Below, piece by piece: positions 1-9,230 of a stretch of DNA of 64,000 nt. Numbering within the stretch: position 1 is the stretch's first letter; every line of letters begins with the position of its first letter. Under the pieces are notes generated by a model. The model was not told the origin of the DNA, ran no database searches, and was given only the letters and a program-made list of their open reading frames with translations. This stretch comes from Hymenobacter elongatus (lineage in GTDB: Bacteria; Bacteroidota; Bacteroidia; Cytophagales; Hymenobacteraceae), in assembly GCF_004745955.1 (NCBI RefSeq), contig NZ_SRLD01000010.1, forward strand, positions 1 to 64,000. The letters run 5' to 3'. A program made the translations under genes and the position numbers.

Positions 1-262
1 TAATATCCATGCCCTTGGCGTCGAGGCGCAACGAGTCGGTGGCGTAGGCATAGGGCTTGAGCGTGAGCCAGGCTTTGCCGTAGAGGTAGCGCTTGGCGTA
101 GTCGAAGCGCACGTCCAGCTTGGTGTGCACCAGCGCGTTGACTTTGGTGTCGGTGGCGCGGTAGGGGAGCTGGGGTTCGGTGGTGGCCGTTAGGCGGGGA
201 GCTTGGGCAAAGCTGGCTGTAGCTGTTAATAAGCTGACGCTCAGGGTTAAGATTTTCTTCAC
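1..262 (-). CDS. Secreted M1-family aminopeptidase, N-terminal part (runs off the window)
   Basis: Reading leftward from a GTG at 262, the frame stays open to the window edge. It begins MKKILTLSVSLLTATASFAQ, a clear Sec signal peptide with a cleavage site after an Ala-X-Ala-like end. The next ~65 residues (ATDTKVNALVHTKLDVRFDY, then a 'KAWLTLKPY' stretch) match the beta-rich N-terminal domain that opens M1 aminopeptidases of Bacteroidota. The zinc site would lie outside the window, so catalytic competence cannot be judged. The protein would be periplasmic or surface exposed and cleave N-terminal residues from peptides. No in-frame ATG precedes the GTG, and the signal peptide starts exactly there, which is why this start was chosen. 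The family is inferred from a short stretch. Confidence 0.65.
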   Translation of the reverse strand, partial: MKKILTLSVSLLTATASFAQAPRLTATTEPQLPYRATDTKVNALVHTKLDVRFDYAKRYLYGKAWLTLKPYAYATDSLRLDAKGMDI

Positions 263-341
263 GAAACGCAGGGATAGGGAGAGGGAATAGCCTGCGTGAA
301 AGTAACCGTTCCGGGAACAAAGGCTGCAACAAGGGGCGTAC

Positions 342-1262
342 TCATCCCAAACCGCACTGCTTTTTATACAAGCCTGGTGTGATGCCCTCGTGCTTCTTGA
401 AAATGCTCTGGAAGTAAGCCGTGTTGTTGAACCCGGCCCGGAAGCACACGTCGGCCACGGTCGTCACCGGGTTGCGCAGCAGGCGCTTGGCCTCGGCCAT
501 GCGCTCCTGAATAATATATTCCACCGGCGTCAGGCCAAACTCGCGCTTGAACAGGCGGAAAAAGGTGGCCTTGCTCATGCAGGCCAGCTCGCTTAGCTTT
601 TCCACCGTTATCTGCTCGGTGAAGTGGCGCTTGATGTACTGCACCACGTGCGCGAAGCGGTGGGAGGTGAGGTGCTGGGCGTAGTTCTGAAAAATAGTCT
701 GGCGGGCGTTGGTCTGCATCAGCCGAATCAGCAGCTCCTGCAGCGTGAAGCCGGCCAGCACATCCTTGGCGGCGTGGGTTTCCTGCGACAGATGAATCAG
801 GCGCTCCAGCGTGCCGTTTAGCTCGGGCGTGTTGGTGAGGTGGGCATTGTGGCTGGTGGCCAGGTGCCAGGGCGCGTGCTCTTCGGCCAGCGGAAACTGC
901 TCGTTCAGCAAGTCAATAGTGCGCCGGATAGTATCGGACGGAATGGCCACGGCCAGGCACTGGGTGGGGTTGTTGAGCGTGGCCTCGGGGAAGTCGATGA
1001 CCATCACCTGCTGCTCGCCCACAATCACCGACTCGCCGGGCAGGTAGTCGAAAGCCGGTTGGCCGGTTAGGTGCATCACCTTTTTGCCGCGCAGCATGGT
1101 AGTCAGCACCAGGTTGCCCATGCTGAGCGGCACCTGCTGGGCCGTTTGGTGGGTTTCGAAGATGTTGAGCTCAAAGGCATCGAGCGAATACACGGTGCGG
1201 TTTTCGACCAGCGTCGTCAGGTCGTCCGGGGCATGCAGGGCCGGCAGCAGTCTGTGGTTCAT
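342..1262 (-). CDS. AraC-family transcriptional regulator
   Basis: A 306-residue protein with an N-terminal effector-binding half resembling the AraC_N type found beside alcohol and aldehyde metabolism genes, and a C-terminal pair of helix-turn-helix motifs at about residues 215-300. The second helix-turn-helix carries the family signature (VADVCFRAGFNNTAYFQSIF, then FKKHEGITP). It is transcribed divergently from the aldehyde dehydrogenase that starts at 1399, with about 136 bp between the start codons, so it probably controls that gene and possibly itself. The inducer is unknown; an aldehyde or related alcohol is a reasonable guess from context. Family assignment is secure, the target is inferred. 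Confidence 0.9.
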   Translation of the reverse strand: MNHRLLPALHAPDDLTTLVENRTVYSLDAFELNIFETHQTAQQVPLSMGNLVLTTMLRGKKVMHLTGQPAFDYLPGESVIVGEQQVMVIDFPEATLNNPTQCLAVAIPSDTIRRTIDLLNEQFPLAEEHAPWHLATSHNAHLTNTPELNGTLERLIHLSQETHAAKDVLAGFTLQELLIRLMQTNARQTIFQNYAQHLTSHRFAHVVQYIKRHFTEQITVEKLSELACMSKATFFRLFKREFGLTPVEYIIQERMAEAKRLLRNPVTTVADVCFRAGFNNTAYFQSIFKKHEGITPGLYKKQCGLG

Positions 1263-1337
1263 GGCTATGACAGGGAGGCTAAAGACACGGTGAGGAAACT
1301 TGCGACTATTCCCGAGCTTGTTGAGAGAATACTACAT

Positions 1338-1383
1338 ATTTTCTGGCAGGAACTACAACTATCTTGTAAGTAAGTACTCACTT
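1338..1383 (+). promoter_or_regulatory. Candidate promoter and operator for the aldehyde dehydrogenase gene
   Basis: TATCTTGT at 1360-1367 resembles the Bacteroidota -7 box TAnnTTTG, with a TTTC-containing -33-like stretch about 17-19 bp upstream at 1338-1342. Directly after it, 1368-1383 (AAGTAAGTACTCACTT) is a near-perfect palindrome centred on GTAC, a position where a bound regulator would block initiation. Promoter consensus matching by eye is weak evidence. Confidence 0.3.
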
Positions 1384-1398
1384 CTAAACCACCCCTGC

Positions 1399-2925
1399 AT
1401 GGAAACGTTAGAAAAAGCGTCCACTCTCATTGCCCGTCCTCAATTTAAGTCTCATTACGACAATTTCATCGGGGGCAAATGGGTAGCGCCAGTGAAAGGC
1501 CAGTACTTCGATAATCCCTCACCCATCGACGGCAAGGCTTTTTGTAAAGTAGCCCGTAGCACCAAAGAAGATATCGAGCTGGCCCTCGATGCCGCGCACG
1601 AAGCCTTCAAGACCTGGGGTAAAGCCTCGCCCATGACCCGCAGCAACGTGCTGCTCAAGATTGCCGACATCATGGAGGCCAATCTGGCCCATCTGGCCGC
1701 CGTCGAAACGGTGGAAAACGGCAAGGCTATTCGCGAAACGATGGCCGCCGACCTGCCCCTGGCCATCGACCACTTCCGCTATTTCGCGGGCGTAATTCGG
1801 GCCGAAGAAGGCTCGGCGACGGAGCTGAACCAGGATACTCTGTCGCTCGTGATTCAGGAGCCGCTGGGCGTGGTAGGCCAGATTATTCCCTGGAACTTCC
1901 CGCTGCTGATGGCCACCTGGAAAATTGCCCCGGCCCTGGCGGCCGGCTGCTGCGTGGTGGTGAAGCCCGCCGAGCAAACCCCGGCCAGCATCATGGTGCT
2001 CATGGAGCTGATTCAGGACGTGCTGCCCGCCGGGGTTATCAACGTGGTAAACGGCTTCGGGCTGGAAGCCGGCAAGCCGCTGGCCAGCAATAAGCGGGTG
2101 CAGAAGGTGGCCTTCACCGGCGAAACCACTACCGGACGCCTTATTCTGCAATACGCCGCCGAAAACATCATTCCCGTGACGATGGAGCTGGGTGGCAAGT
2201 CGCCGAACATCTTCTGCAAGTCGGTGATGGACCACGACGACGATTTCCTCGACAAGTGCCTCGAAGGCGCGGCTATGTTTGCCCTCAACCAGGGTGAAAT
2301 CTGCACCTGTCCCTCGCGCCTGCTCATCCACGAGGACATTTACGACGAGTTTATGCCCCGCCTGATCGAGCGGGTGAAGGCCATTAAGCTCGGCCACCCG
2401 CTGGACCCCGAAACCATGATGGGAGCCCAGGCCAGCAACGACCAGTACGAGAAAATCCTGAGCTACCTCGAAATCGGCAAAGCCGAAGGGGCCGAGGTGC
2501 TGGTGGGCGGCGAAGCGCACTCCCACGACCACGAGGAGCTGACGGAGGGCTACTACATCAAGCCCACCATCTTCCGGGGCCACAATAAAATGCGGATTTT
2601 CCAGGAGGAAATCTTCGGCCCGGTGCTGTCCGTGACGACGTTTACCGATAACGACCACGCCATCGAGCTGGCCAACGACACGCTCTACGGCCTCGGGGCC
2701 GGCCTCTGGAGCCGCGACGCCCACGAGCTGTACAAGATGCCCCGCGCCATTCAGGCCGGCCGCGTGTGGGTGAACTGCTACCACGACTACCCCGCCGGGG
2801 CTCCCTTCGGCGGCTACAAGGCCTCCGGTTTCGGCCGCGAAAACCATAAGATGATGCTCGCCCACTACCGCCAGACCAAGAACATGCTTATCAACTACAG
2901 CCAGCAGAAACTGGGCTTCTTTTAA
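1399..2925 (+). CDS. NAD(P)-dependent aldehyde dehydrogenase (ExaC/AcoD-like)
   Basis: A 508-residue aldehyde dehydrogenase that oxidises an aldehyde to the acid with NAD(P)+. Visible signatures are the cofactor-site run [20 protein letters not shown], the glutamate motif [11 protein letters not shown] (general base Glu263) and the nucleophile motif [11 protein letters not shown] (Cys302). The double-cysteine CTC version is typical of the ExaC/AcoD acetaldehyde dehydrogenase group, as I know it. The frame is open 33 codons further upstream, but those codons contain promoter-like sequence and no family similarity; ATG at 1399 (METLEKAS) gives the normal length. DUF779 follows in the same direction 151 bp later, a pairing known for this subfamily. 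Probably controlled by the divergent AraC protein. Confidence 0.95.
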   Translation: METLEKASTLIARPQFKSHYDNFIGGKWVAPVKGQYFDNPSPIDGKAFCKVARSTKEDIELALDAAHEAFKTWGKASPMTRSNVLLKIADIMEANLAHLAAVETVENGKAIRETMAADLPLAIDHFRYFAGVIRAEEGSATELNQDTLSLVIQEPLGVVGQIIPWNFPLLMATWKIAPALAAGCCVVVKPAEQTPASIMVLMELIQDVLPAGVINVVNGFGLEAGKPLASNKRVQKVAFTGETTTGRLILQYAAENIIPVTMELGGKSPNIFCKSVMDHDDDFLDKCLEGAAMFALNQGEICTCPSRLLIHEDIYDEFMPRLIERVKAIKLGHPLDPETMMGAQASNDQYEKILSYLEIGKAEGAEVLVGGEAHSHDHEELTEGYYIKPTIFRGHNKMRIFQEEIFGPVLSVTTFTDNDHAIELANDTLYGLGAGLWSRDAHELYKMPRAIQAGRVWVNCYHDYPAGAPFGGYKASGFGRENHKMMLAHYRQTKNMLINYSQQKLGFF

Positions 2926-2952
2926 GCCGGTACCTTCAGGCAAAGCGTAGTA

Positions 2953-3058
2953 AACAGAACGTCATGCTGAGCGAAGTCGAAGCATCTCGCGTGCAATGGT
3001 AATCAAATACTAGTGCGGGAGAGATGCTTCGGCCAGCTCAGCATGACGTTCTCCTGTT
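2953..3058. repeat. REP-like inverted repeat (TCATGCTGAGC family)
   Basis: An inverted pair: AACGTCATGCTGAGC (2958-2972) with GCTCAGCATGACGTT (3036-3050) at the outside, and inside them GAAGCATCTCGCG (2980-2990 region) facing GAGATGCTTC (3021-3030). The same words recur at 10589-10713, and half copies lie near 36285 and 52869, so this is a dispersed intergenic family. It sits between the dehydrogenase and DUF779 genes and may form a stem in their transcript. Confidence 0.75.
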
Positions 3059-3076
3059 TTTCAAACTTCCCTTCCC

Positions 3077-3487
3077 ATGTCCCAGCCCCCAACTCCCCGC
3101 GTCCTCGTAACTCCCGCCGCCGAAGCCACCATCGACTTGCTGCGCGATGAGCACGGCCCGCTTATGTTTCACCAGAGTGGGGGCTGCTGCGACGGGTCGT
3201 CGCCGATGTGCTTTACCAAGGGCGAGTTTCGGGTGGGCGGCAACGACGTGTGGCTGGGCCAGATCTACGGCTGCGACTTCTTCATGAGTGCCTCCCAGTT
3301 TGAATACTGGAAACACACCCAGCTCACCGTCGACGTTACCAAAGGTCGTGGGGCCAGCTTTTCGTTGGAAATTCCGATGGGCGTCCGCTTCCTGATTCGC
3401 TCCCGGCTTTTTACCCAGGAGGAAGAGCAGAATATGGCAATCGTGTATGACGGGGAAGAATATTTGACCCGGCCGATGGAGGCCTAA
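3077..3487 (+). CDS. DUF779 family protein
   Basis: A 136-residue protein matching DUF779, a small family that commonly sits beside aldehyde dehydrogenases of the AcoD/ExaC type. The cysteine-rich core SGGCCDGSSPMC (around residues 34-45) and the later GQIYGCDFF are the recognisable marks and could bind a metal or cofactor, although no biochemical role is established to my knowledge. It has no signal peptide and should be cytoplasmic. It lies downstream of the aldehyde dehydrogenase on the same strand, separated by a REP-like repeat, and ends 15 bp before a very strong terminator, which supports a two-gene unit. Function in aldehyde metabolism is inferred from neighbourhood alone. Confidence 0.88.
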   Translation: MSQPPTPRVLVTPAAEATIDLLRDEHGPLMFHQSGGCCDGSSPMCFTKGEFRVGGNDVWLGQIYGCDFFMSASQFEYWKHTQLTVDVTKGRGASFSLEIPMGVRFLIRSRLFTQEEEQNMAIVYDGEEYLTRPMEA

Positions 3488-3502
3488 GACGTATAGTCTC
3501 AC

Positions 3503-3549
3503 ACACACAAAAGAGCCCCAACAGCATTTGTTGGGGCTCTTTTGTGTGT
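3503..3549. terminator. Bidirectional rho-independent terminator
   Basis: A perfect 21-bp stem (3503-3523 with 3529-3549) around a 5-nt loop. The stem contains AAAAGAGCCCC on one side and GGGGCTCTTTT on the other, so each strand carries a U-tract. It separates the convergent DUF779 gene and the lipoprotein gene at 3592-4059 and would serve both. Confidence 0.93.
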
Positions 3550-3591
3550 AGTAGCGCGGACTTTACGTTCTGCGGGCTTTGCGGTAACTTC

Positions 3592-4059
3592 TTAGCGCAC
3601 CCGTACCGGTAAGCCTTCGAGCTGGGCGTAGCTAAGTTTCCAGGCACCTTTCGGGTTCTTCTTCCACAGCAGGATGAAGTTGCCTTCGCCCACGCCCATC
3701 GGGGTGCCGGCAGTGGTCGGAATAACATCGACGACGTAGGTGCCGCCTTCGTAGGCCGTTTGGGCGTCGGTGGCAGAGCTGGCTACGTTGAGGCGCAGAT
3801 TGGAGATGGTCCCCATCGTTTCGCGCACCCACCGGTTCGATACTTCCGACTTGCCCTGGAAGTGAGTTTCGCCTTGTAGGAAATGCACGTCGTCGGCGAA
3901 AAGCGTATCGAGCTGAATGGAGTTTTTGCTGTTCCAGGCGCTGATGAACTGCTGGTTGAGGGTTTGCGCCGTTACCGCCGGAGTGGCCGGGTCGGCCGTT
4001 TTGGTGCAGGAAGTGGTAAGGGCGGCCGCGAGGGGCAAAATCCAGAGGAAGGACTTCAT
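3592..4059 (-). CDS. SnoaL/DUF4440-like (NTF2-fold) lipoprotein
   Basis: A 155-residue protein with a lipoprotein signal: MKSFLWILPLAAALTTSC, with the lipidated cysteine at residue 18. The rest looks like an NTF2-fold SnoaL/DUF4440 domain: a first helix (TLNQQFISAWNSKNSIQLD), then 'LFADDVHFL', then an end of alternating strands (NFILLWKKNPKGAWKLSY). Such domains are small cone-shaped binding or catalytic modules; the ligand is not evident here. It is probably anchored in the outer or inner membrane facing the periplasm. It converges on DUF779 across a shared terminator. A 13-bp hairpin at 4092-4128 lies just upstream, so it is likely a separate transcript from the next gene. Confidence 0.8.
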   Translation of the reverse strand: MKSFLWILPLAAALTTSCTKTADPATPAVTAQTLNQQFISAWNSKNSIQLDTLFADDVHFLQGETHFQGKSEVSNRWVRETMGTISNLRLNVASSATDAQTAYEGGTYVVDVIPTTAGTPMGVGEGNFILLWKKNPKGAWKLSYAQLEGLPVRVR

Positions 4060-4090
4060 AAAACCAGAGTTTGGTGAACGATGTAAAAGA

Positions 4091-4129
4091 ATTTCGCCGA
4101 CTCCGGCACGGGGCTGGAGTCGGCGAAAA
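4091..4129 (-). terminator. Rho-independent terminator of the glycine-zipper gene
   Basis: A perfect 13-bp stem, TTTCGCCGACTCC at 4092-4104 with its complement at 4116-4128, followed on the minus strand by AATTCTTTT. It lies 17 bp after the stop codon of the gene at 4146-4694. Confidence 0.85.
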
Positions 4130-4145
4130 TAAGGGAAATCCGGAC

Positions 4146-4694
4146 TTACCAGCTTTTCCGACGAACTTCCGACGTCGAGTAAGCGCTGTTCCGAACGCCG
4201 TAAGTTTCGTTGGGCAGGTAGCCGGCGGCTACGGGGCCGTTGGCACTAGTCAGCATCATGGGCGTGTTGGCGGCAAAGCCATTGGCCATCATGGGGTACT
4301 GCTGCTGCTGTTTCTGGGTTTGGGCAGCCAGGGAGGCTTTGCGCTCGGCGGCATCTACGCGGCGAGCCAGAGCGGCACGGTCGGCGCGGGCTTCGGCGGC
4401 GCGGTTGGCGTTGGCCCGCTCAATAGCGGCTACCCGAGCAGCTTCCTTCCGCTTGTTGTCGGTGCGCTTGCCAATAGCGTAGCCGATACCAGCACCAGCA
4501 ACACCACCTACTACGCCACCCACGGCGCGGTTGCGCTTATGAATAATAGCACCGGCGGCACCACCACCCAAGCCGCCAATGACGGCACCTTTAGCCTGGG
4601 GGCTCCATTTTTTTCTCTCCTGAGCCTGAGCCATGTTGCTGAACGCGGCGGTGAGCATCATTACCAGGGCGAGAACTAAACTGACCTTTTTCAT
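4146..4694 (-). CDS. Exported glycine-zipper protein
   Basis: A 182-residue protein with a signal peptide ending SNMAQA. Residues ~34-75 form a glycine zipper: GAVIGGLGGGAAGAII and, after a basic turn, GGVVGGVAGAGIGYAIGK, two glycine-spaced helices able to pack as a membrane hairpin. This is followed by an alanine/arginine-rich, probably helical or coiled-coil stretch (residues ~80-120), a short glutamine run, and a low-complexity tail. Glycine-zipper proteins are usually small envelope proteins, and their specific role is seldom known. It stands alone between its own terminator and a ~200 bp spacer that separates it from the esterase gene, so it is likely monocistronic. Function unassigned. 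Confidence 0.8.
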   Translation of the reverse strand: MKKVSLVLALVMMLTAAFSNMAQAQERKKWSPQAKGAVIGGLGGGAAGAIIHKRNRAVGGVVGGVAGAGIGYAIGKRTDNKRKEAARVAAIERANANRAAEARADRAALARRVDAAERKASLAAQTQKQQQQYPMMANGFAANTPMMLTSANGPVAAGYLPNETYGVRNSAYSTSEVRRKSW

Positions 4695-4890
4695 GATTTT
4701 TACTTTAAGGGTTCAGAAAACACTACTTCAGTTATGAACAAGTGTTTTGCAAGCACCGTGCCAGTACGGCGGCCCGAGCTGCAAGGTTGGGGTGAGCCGC
4801 CACAGCCGGCACGGCAGAAAAGTGGGCTGTTGGTAGCGTAAGCATACGCCCAGACAGAAAGTTTTAGCGGCTTGTTAAGCCCAGAGGCGC

Positions 4891-5808
4891 TTACCGGTTT
4901 AGCCAGCCGTTGGCGTCAAGCCAGTTCTGGAACCGGTCGATCCAGGCGTCCTTCGTGGTCTTGTTGTTCAGGCCGAAGCCGTGGCCGCCTTTCGGATATA
5001 GGTGCATTTCAACGGGCACGCCGTTGCGCAGGCAAGCCTCGTAGAAACGCAGGCTGTTCTGCACCTTCACCGTTTTGTCGTCGGCGGCGTGCATCAGGAA
5101 CGTGGGCGGAGTTTGAGCCGTGACCTGCTGCTCGTTGGAATAGAGACGAATCTGGTCGGGCGTGGGCGCGTCGCCGAGCAGGCTTTTGCGCGAGCCGGCG
5201 TGGGCCAGGCTATCGGTGAAGCTGATGACGGGATAGAGCAGTACCAGAAAGTCGGGGCGCACGGAGGTGTTGTCCTGGTTTTCGCCGGCGGGCTTGGCGA
5301 AGTGGGTGCCGACTGTGGCTGCCAAATGGCCGCCCGCCGAAAAGCCCAGCAGGCCGATGCGGGCGGGGTTCACGCCGTACTCGGCAGCCTTTTGGCGCAC
5401 CAGGCGCAGAGCCTGCTGGGCGTCCAGGAGCGGAGTGGTGGCTTTGTCGGGCTGGCTCTGGTCGTTGGGCAGGCGGTACTTGAGCACAAAGGCGGTGATG
5501 CCCATTTCATTCAGGCGCTTAGCTACCGCGGTGCCTTCATTATCCATCGAGAGCCGCACGTAGCCGCCGCCGGGGCAGATGATGACGGCCGTGCCGTTGG
5601 CCTTGTCTTTGGCGGGCCGAAAAACCTGGAGCGTCGGCTGCACCACATCCGACACCTGCACGCCACTAGCCAGCGTGATGCTGATTTCCTGTACGCTGCT
5701 GGCTATGGAGTTGGGAATAGTGCCGGAATAAAGCGACACTATGCCCTGGGCGGCTAACAAATGAGTAGAGAGAATGAACACCAGAACAGTGAAGAGGAGC
5801 TTTTTCAT
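4891..5808 (-). CDS. Exported alpha/beta hydrolase (BD-FAE/acetyl-esterase-like)
   Basis: A 305-residue protein starting at 5808 (MKKLLFTVLVFILSTHLLAA), which gives a clean signal peptide; a start ten codons upstream would bury it. The fold is an esterase of the BD-FAE/acetyl-xylan-esterase type: oxyanion loop CPGGGYVRLS, nucleophile elbow GLLGFSAGGH, aspartate in HAADDKTVKV and histidine in GGHGFGLNN. The spacing is complete, so it should be active, most likely removing acyl groups from carbohydrates or other esters in the periplasm. The nearest gene on the same strand is the RND pump that ends at 6000, a distinct operon downstream of which this gene lies at about 190 bp. Substrate unknown. 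Confidence 0.9.
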   Translation of the reverse strand: MKKLLFTVLVFILSTHLLAAQGIVSLYSGTIPNSIASSVQEISITLASGVQVSDVVQPTLQVFRPAKDKANGTAVIICPGGGYVRLSMDNEGTAVAKRLNEMGITAFVLKYRLPNDQSQPDKATTPLLDAQQALRLVRQKAAEYGVNPARIGLLGFSAGGHLAATVGTHFAKPAGENQDNTSVRPDFLVLLYPVISFTDSLAHAGSRKSLLGDAPTPDQIRLYSNEQQVTAQTPPTFLMHAADDKTVKVQNSLRFYEACLRNGVPVEMHLYPKGGHGFGLNNKTTKDAWIDRFQNWLDANGWLNR

Positions 5809-5999
5809 ATGCGAAGCCCAGTAGAAGTGCGGGAGCAAGAACAGATCGGCTCAATAATACACAAAGCCCAGCCCGTATTGGTAAGGCTTGCGGCTGGGGG
5901 CAACACGAAGTACTACTTTGCGAGTCCCTGAACGATGGTCGTTTTATAGAAACAGCCTCCGCCACGGCCCGCGAAGTGGAACGTCGCGTTACGGTCACC

Positions 6000-8900
6000 T
6001 TAGTGAGCCGGCAGCAGATTAGAGTCGTCGGGGCCAGGCTTTGCCTGCTCGGGCGCGGGGCCGCCGTGCTCCTCGTCGGGCTTGTAGCCGGCTTCCAGCT
6101 CAGCCAGCTTTTCCCGGCCGTAGGCGAAGCGGGTAATCAGCACGTAGAGCACCGGCACGATAAAGATGGCCAGCAGCGTAGCCGACAGCATGCCGCCGAG
6201 CACGGTCCAGCCGATGGTCTGCCGGCTCTGGGCGCCGGCCCCGGAGGCAAACACCAGCGGCAGCACGCCCAGGATAAAGGCCAGGGACGTCATCACGATG
6301 GGCCGCAGGCGCAGGCGCACGGCTTCCAGCGTGGCGTCGACCAGCGGCATGCCCTTATCCACCCGCTCCTTGGCAAATTCGATGATCAGGATGGCGTTTT
6401 TGGCCGACAGGCCGATCAGCGTAATCAGGCCGATCTGGGCGTAAACGTTGTTGGTGAGCTTGGGCAGAAACGTGAGGGCCAGAATAGCCCCGAAGGCGCC
6501 CAGGGGCACGGCCAGCAGCACCGAGAAGGGCACCGACCAGCTTTCGTAGAGGGCCGCCAGCAGCAGAAACACAAACACCAGCGACAGGGCGAAGATGTAG
6601 ACCGTCTGCCCGCCGGCCAGCTGCTCTTCCCGGCTCAGCCCCGAAAACTCGTAGCCGTAGCCCTGGGGCAACGATGCGGCGGCGGTTTCCTCCAGGGCCT
6701 TCAGCGCGTCGCCGGAAGAGTAGCCGGGGGCCGCGTTGCCGTTGATTTCGGCCGAGCGGAACAGGTTGTAGTGCGAGATGAGCGGGGCGCTTTCGGTGCG
6801 CTTATAGCTGGTGAGCGTGCTCAGCGGTACCATGCCGCCCTGGCTGTTGCGCACGTAGTACTGGCCCAGGTTGCTGATGTCGCCGCGGTACATGCTGTCG
6901 GCCTGGGTCACGACGCGGAAGTTGCGGCCGTACACGGTGAAGTCGTTCACGTAGGCCGAGCCCAGGTAGGTGCGCAGGGCCGTGCCGATGTCGGACACCG
7001 AGACGCCGAGCTTCTTGGCCTTCTCCCGGTCGATGGTGAGCTGGTAGCCGGGCGTGTTGGCGGTAAAGAACGAGAAGGGCCGCACAATCTCCGGGCGCTT
7101 GCCCAGCGCGGCCACGAACTTCTGCAGGTTGGCGTCGAAGGTGCGGATGTCGCCGCCGGCCTCGCGCTCCTGGAAGATGAAGGAGAAGCCGCCGCTGTTG
7201 CCCAGGCCCGGAATGGCGGGCGGCGAGATGACCACGATGTTGGCTTCCCGCAGGCGGCTCAGGCGCTGCTGCACGGTGGCAATCAGGGCCTGCAGCTGCT
7301 GCGCCTTGTCCTTGCGGTCGGCCCAGGGCTCAAGCTGGCAGAACACGGTGCCGCTGTTCGACTTGGAGGAGAAGTTGACTACGTTCAGGCCGCCCAGGCC
7401 GGCATAGTGCTTGATGCCCTTGATCTGGCTCAGCTCCTTCATCACTTCTTGCAGCGTGCTCACGGTGCGGGCCGTGGAGGCAGCCTCGGGCAGGGTGAAA
7501 GTCACAAACAGCCGGCCCTCGTCCTCGGTGGGGATAAAGCCCGAGGGCTTGCTGCGGAACAGCAGCCCGGTGCCCACCACGATGCAGAGCAGCAGGATGA
7601 CTACCAGCCGGGAGTTTTTGATGCTCCGCTGCACGCCGCTGCCGTATTTGCCCGTCACCTTGTCAAACCAGGTGTTGAAGCGGAAGAAGAACTTGTCGAG
7701 GCCCGTCGAATTCTCGTCGCGCTTGTGGGGCTTGAGCAGCAGCACGCACAGGGCCGGGGTAAGCGACAGGGCCACGAAAGCCGAAATGACCACCGAAATG
7801 GCAATGGTAATGGCAAACTGCTGGTAAAGCCGCCCCGTGATGCCGGGAATGAACCCCACGGGCACAAACACGGCCGCCAGAATCAGGGCAATGGCAATGA
7901 CCGGGGCCGAGATTTCGCGCATGGCCGCCAGCGTGGCGTCCAGCGGGCTCAGGCTCCGCTCGTTCATGTTGTGCTCCACGGCCTCCACCACCACAATGGC
8001 GTCGTCGACCACGATGCCGATGGCCAGCACGAAGCCGAACATGGTGAGCGTGTTGATGGTGAAGCCCAGCGGAATGAAAAAGATGAACGTGCCGATGATG
8101 GACACCGGAATGGCCAGCACCGGAATCAGCGTGGAGCGCCAGCTTTGCAGAAACAGGAACACCACGAGAATCACCAGCCCCAGGGCTTCGAGCAGCGTGT
8201 GCAGCACTTCCTCAATCGACACCTTCACCACCGTCGCCGACTCAAACGGCACCACGTAGTCCAGGTCGGCCGGAAACTGCTTTTTAAGCTGCTCCATGGT
8301 CTGGTTCACGTTCTCGTAGGTGTCGAGGGCGTTGGCACCGGGCGCCTGGTACACGAGCAGGTAGGCGGCGCGCTTGCCGTCCACAAACGAGTTGTTGGCG
8401 TAGTTGAACTTACCCAGCTCCACGCGGGCCACATCTTTGAGGTAGACCACCGAGCCGTCGGCGGGCCGGGCCTTGATGATGATGTTGCCGAACTCCTCGG
8501 TGTTGGTCAGGCGGCCCTTCACAAACACGATGTACTCAAACGTCTGACCCGTCTGGGCCGGCGGCGCGCCGATGGAGCCGGCCGCAATCTGGGCGTTCTG
8601 CTCCTGAATGGCGGCCGTGATTTCCTGGGCCGTCACGCCGAGCTGGGCCAGCTTGTCGGGCTTGAGCCAGATGCGCATCGAAAAGTCGTCGGCGCGGCTC
8701 ACAATGTCGCCCACGCCCTTGGTGCGCAGCAGCGCGTCCTTAATGAACACGTTGGCGTAGTTGTCGAGGAAGGTGGTGTTGTGGCTGCCCTTGGGCGCGT
8801 ACAGCGCCACCAGCATCAGAATGCTGGGGTTGCGCTTGCGCACGATCAGGCCCAGGCGCTGCACTTCCTGCGGCAGCGTGGGCTGGGCAATGCCCACGCG

Positions 8901-9230
8901 GTTCTGCACGTCGAGGGCCGCGATGTTGATGTCAGTGCCGACTTCGAAGTTCACCGTCATGCTCATCTGCCCGTTGCTGGTGCTGTTGCTTTGCAGGTAG
9001 GTCATGCCCGGCGTGCCGTTCACCTGCACTTCCACCGGCGTGGCCACGGTCTGCTCCACGGTCTGGGCGTCGGCCCCGGTGTAGGTGCCGCTCACCGACA
9101 CCGTCGGCGGGGTGATTTCCGGGTACTGGCCCACGGGCAGATTCAGGATGGCCAGCCCGCCCACCAGCACTATCACCAGCGAGATGACGATGGCCGTAAC
9201 GGGACGCCGGATAAAGGTTTCTGCAATCAT
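6000..9230 (-). CDS. RND multidrug efflux pump, inner-membrane subunit (HAE1/AcrB-like)
   Basis: A 1076-residue proton-driven RND transporter of the hydrophobe/amphiphile family. It opens MIAETFIRRPVTAIVISLVI, the usual AcrB-type first helix, followed by a large porter domain (LPVGQYPEITPP). Transmembrane helix 4 carries the proton-relay pair GIVVDDAIVVVEAVEHN, here Asp409 and Asp410. The duplicated second half has a matching porter and helix set, ending near GYKPDEEHGG. Length is close to the AcrB norm. It is the last gene of a minus-strand operon after TolC and adaptor genes, and works with them to export toxic compounds across both membranes. A 172-bp gap with a striking double palindrome precedes it, so its expression may be set separately. 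Confidence 0.96.
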   Translation of the reverse strand: MIAETFIRRPVTAIVISLVIVLVGGLAILNLPVGQYPEITPPTVSVSGTYTGADAQTVEQTVATPVEVQVNGTPGMTYLQSNSTSNGQMSMTVNFEVGTDINIAALDVQNRVGIAQPTLPQEVQRLGLIVRKRNPSILMLVALYAPKGSHNTTFLDNYANVFIKDALLRTKGVGDIVSRADDFSMRIWLKPDKLAQLGVTAQEITAAIQEQNAQIAAGSIGAPPAQTGQTFEYIVFVKGRLTNTEEFGNIIIKARPADGSVVYLKDVARVELGKFNYANNSFVDGKRAAYLLVYQAPGANALDTYENVNQTMEQLKKQFPADLDYVVPFESATVVKVSIEEVLHTLLEALGLVILVVFLFLQSWRSTLIPVLAIPVSIIGTFIFFIPLGFTINTLTMFGFVLAIGIVVDDAIVVVEAVEHNMNERSLSPLDATLAAMREISAPVIAIALILAAVFVPVGFIPGITGRLYQQFAITIAISVVISAFVALSLTPALCVLLLKPHKRDENSTGLDKFFFRFNTWFDKVTGKYGSGVQRSIKNSRLVVILLLCIVVGTGLLFRSKPSGFIPTEDEGRLFVTFTLPEAASTARTVSTLQEVMKELSQIKGIKHYAGLGGLNVVNFSSKSNSGTVFCQLEPWADRKDKAQQLQALIATVQQRLSRLREANIVVISPPAIPGLGNSGGFSFIFQEREAGGDIRTFDANLQKFVAALGKRPEIVRPFSFFTANTPGYQLTIDREKAKKLGVSVSDIGTALRTYLGSAYVNDFTVYGRNFRVVTQADSMYRGDISNLGQYYVRNSQGGMVPLSTLTSYKRTESAPLISHYNLFRSAEINGNAAPGYSSGDALKALEETAAASLPQGYGYEFSGLSREEQLAGGQTVYIFALSLVFVFLLLAALYESWSVPFSVLLAVPLGAFGAILALTFLPKLTNNVYAQIGLITLIGLSAKNAILIIEFAKERVDKGMPLVDATLEAVRLRLRPIVMTSLAFILGVLPLVFASGAGAQSRQTIGWTVLGGMLSATLLAIFIVPVLYVLITRFAYGREKLAELEAGYKPDEEHGGPAPEQAKPGPDDSNLLPAH

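Noticed and set aside
1519-2943. Minus-strand open frame of 474 codons
   Set aside because: Antisense shadow of the aldehyde dehydrogenase gene.
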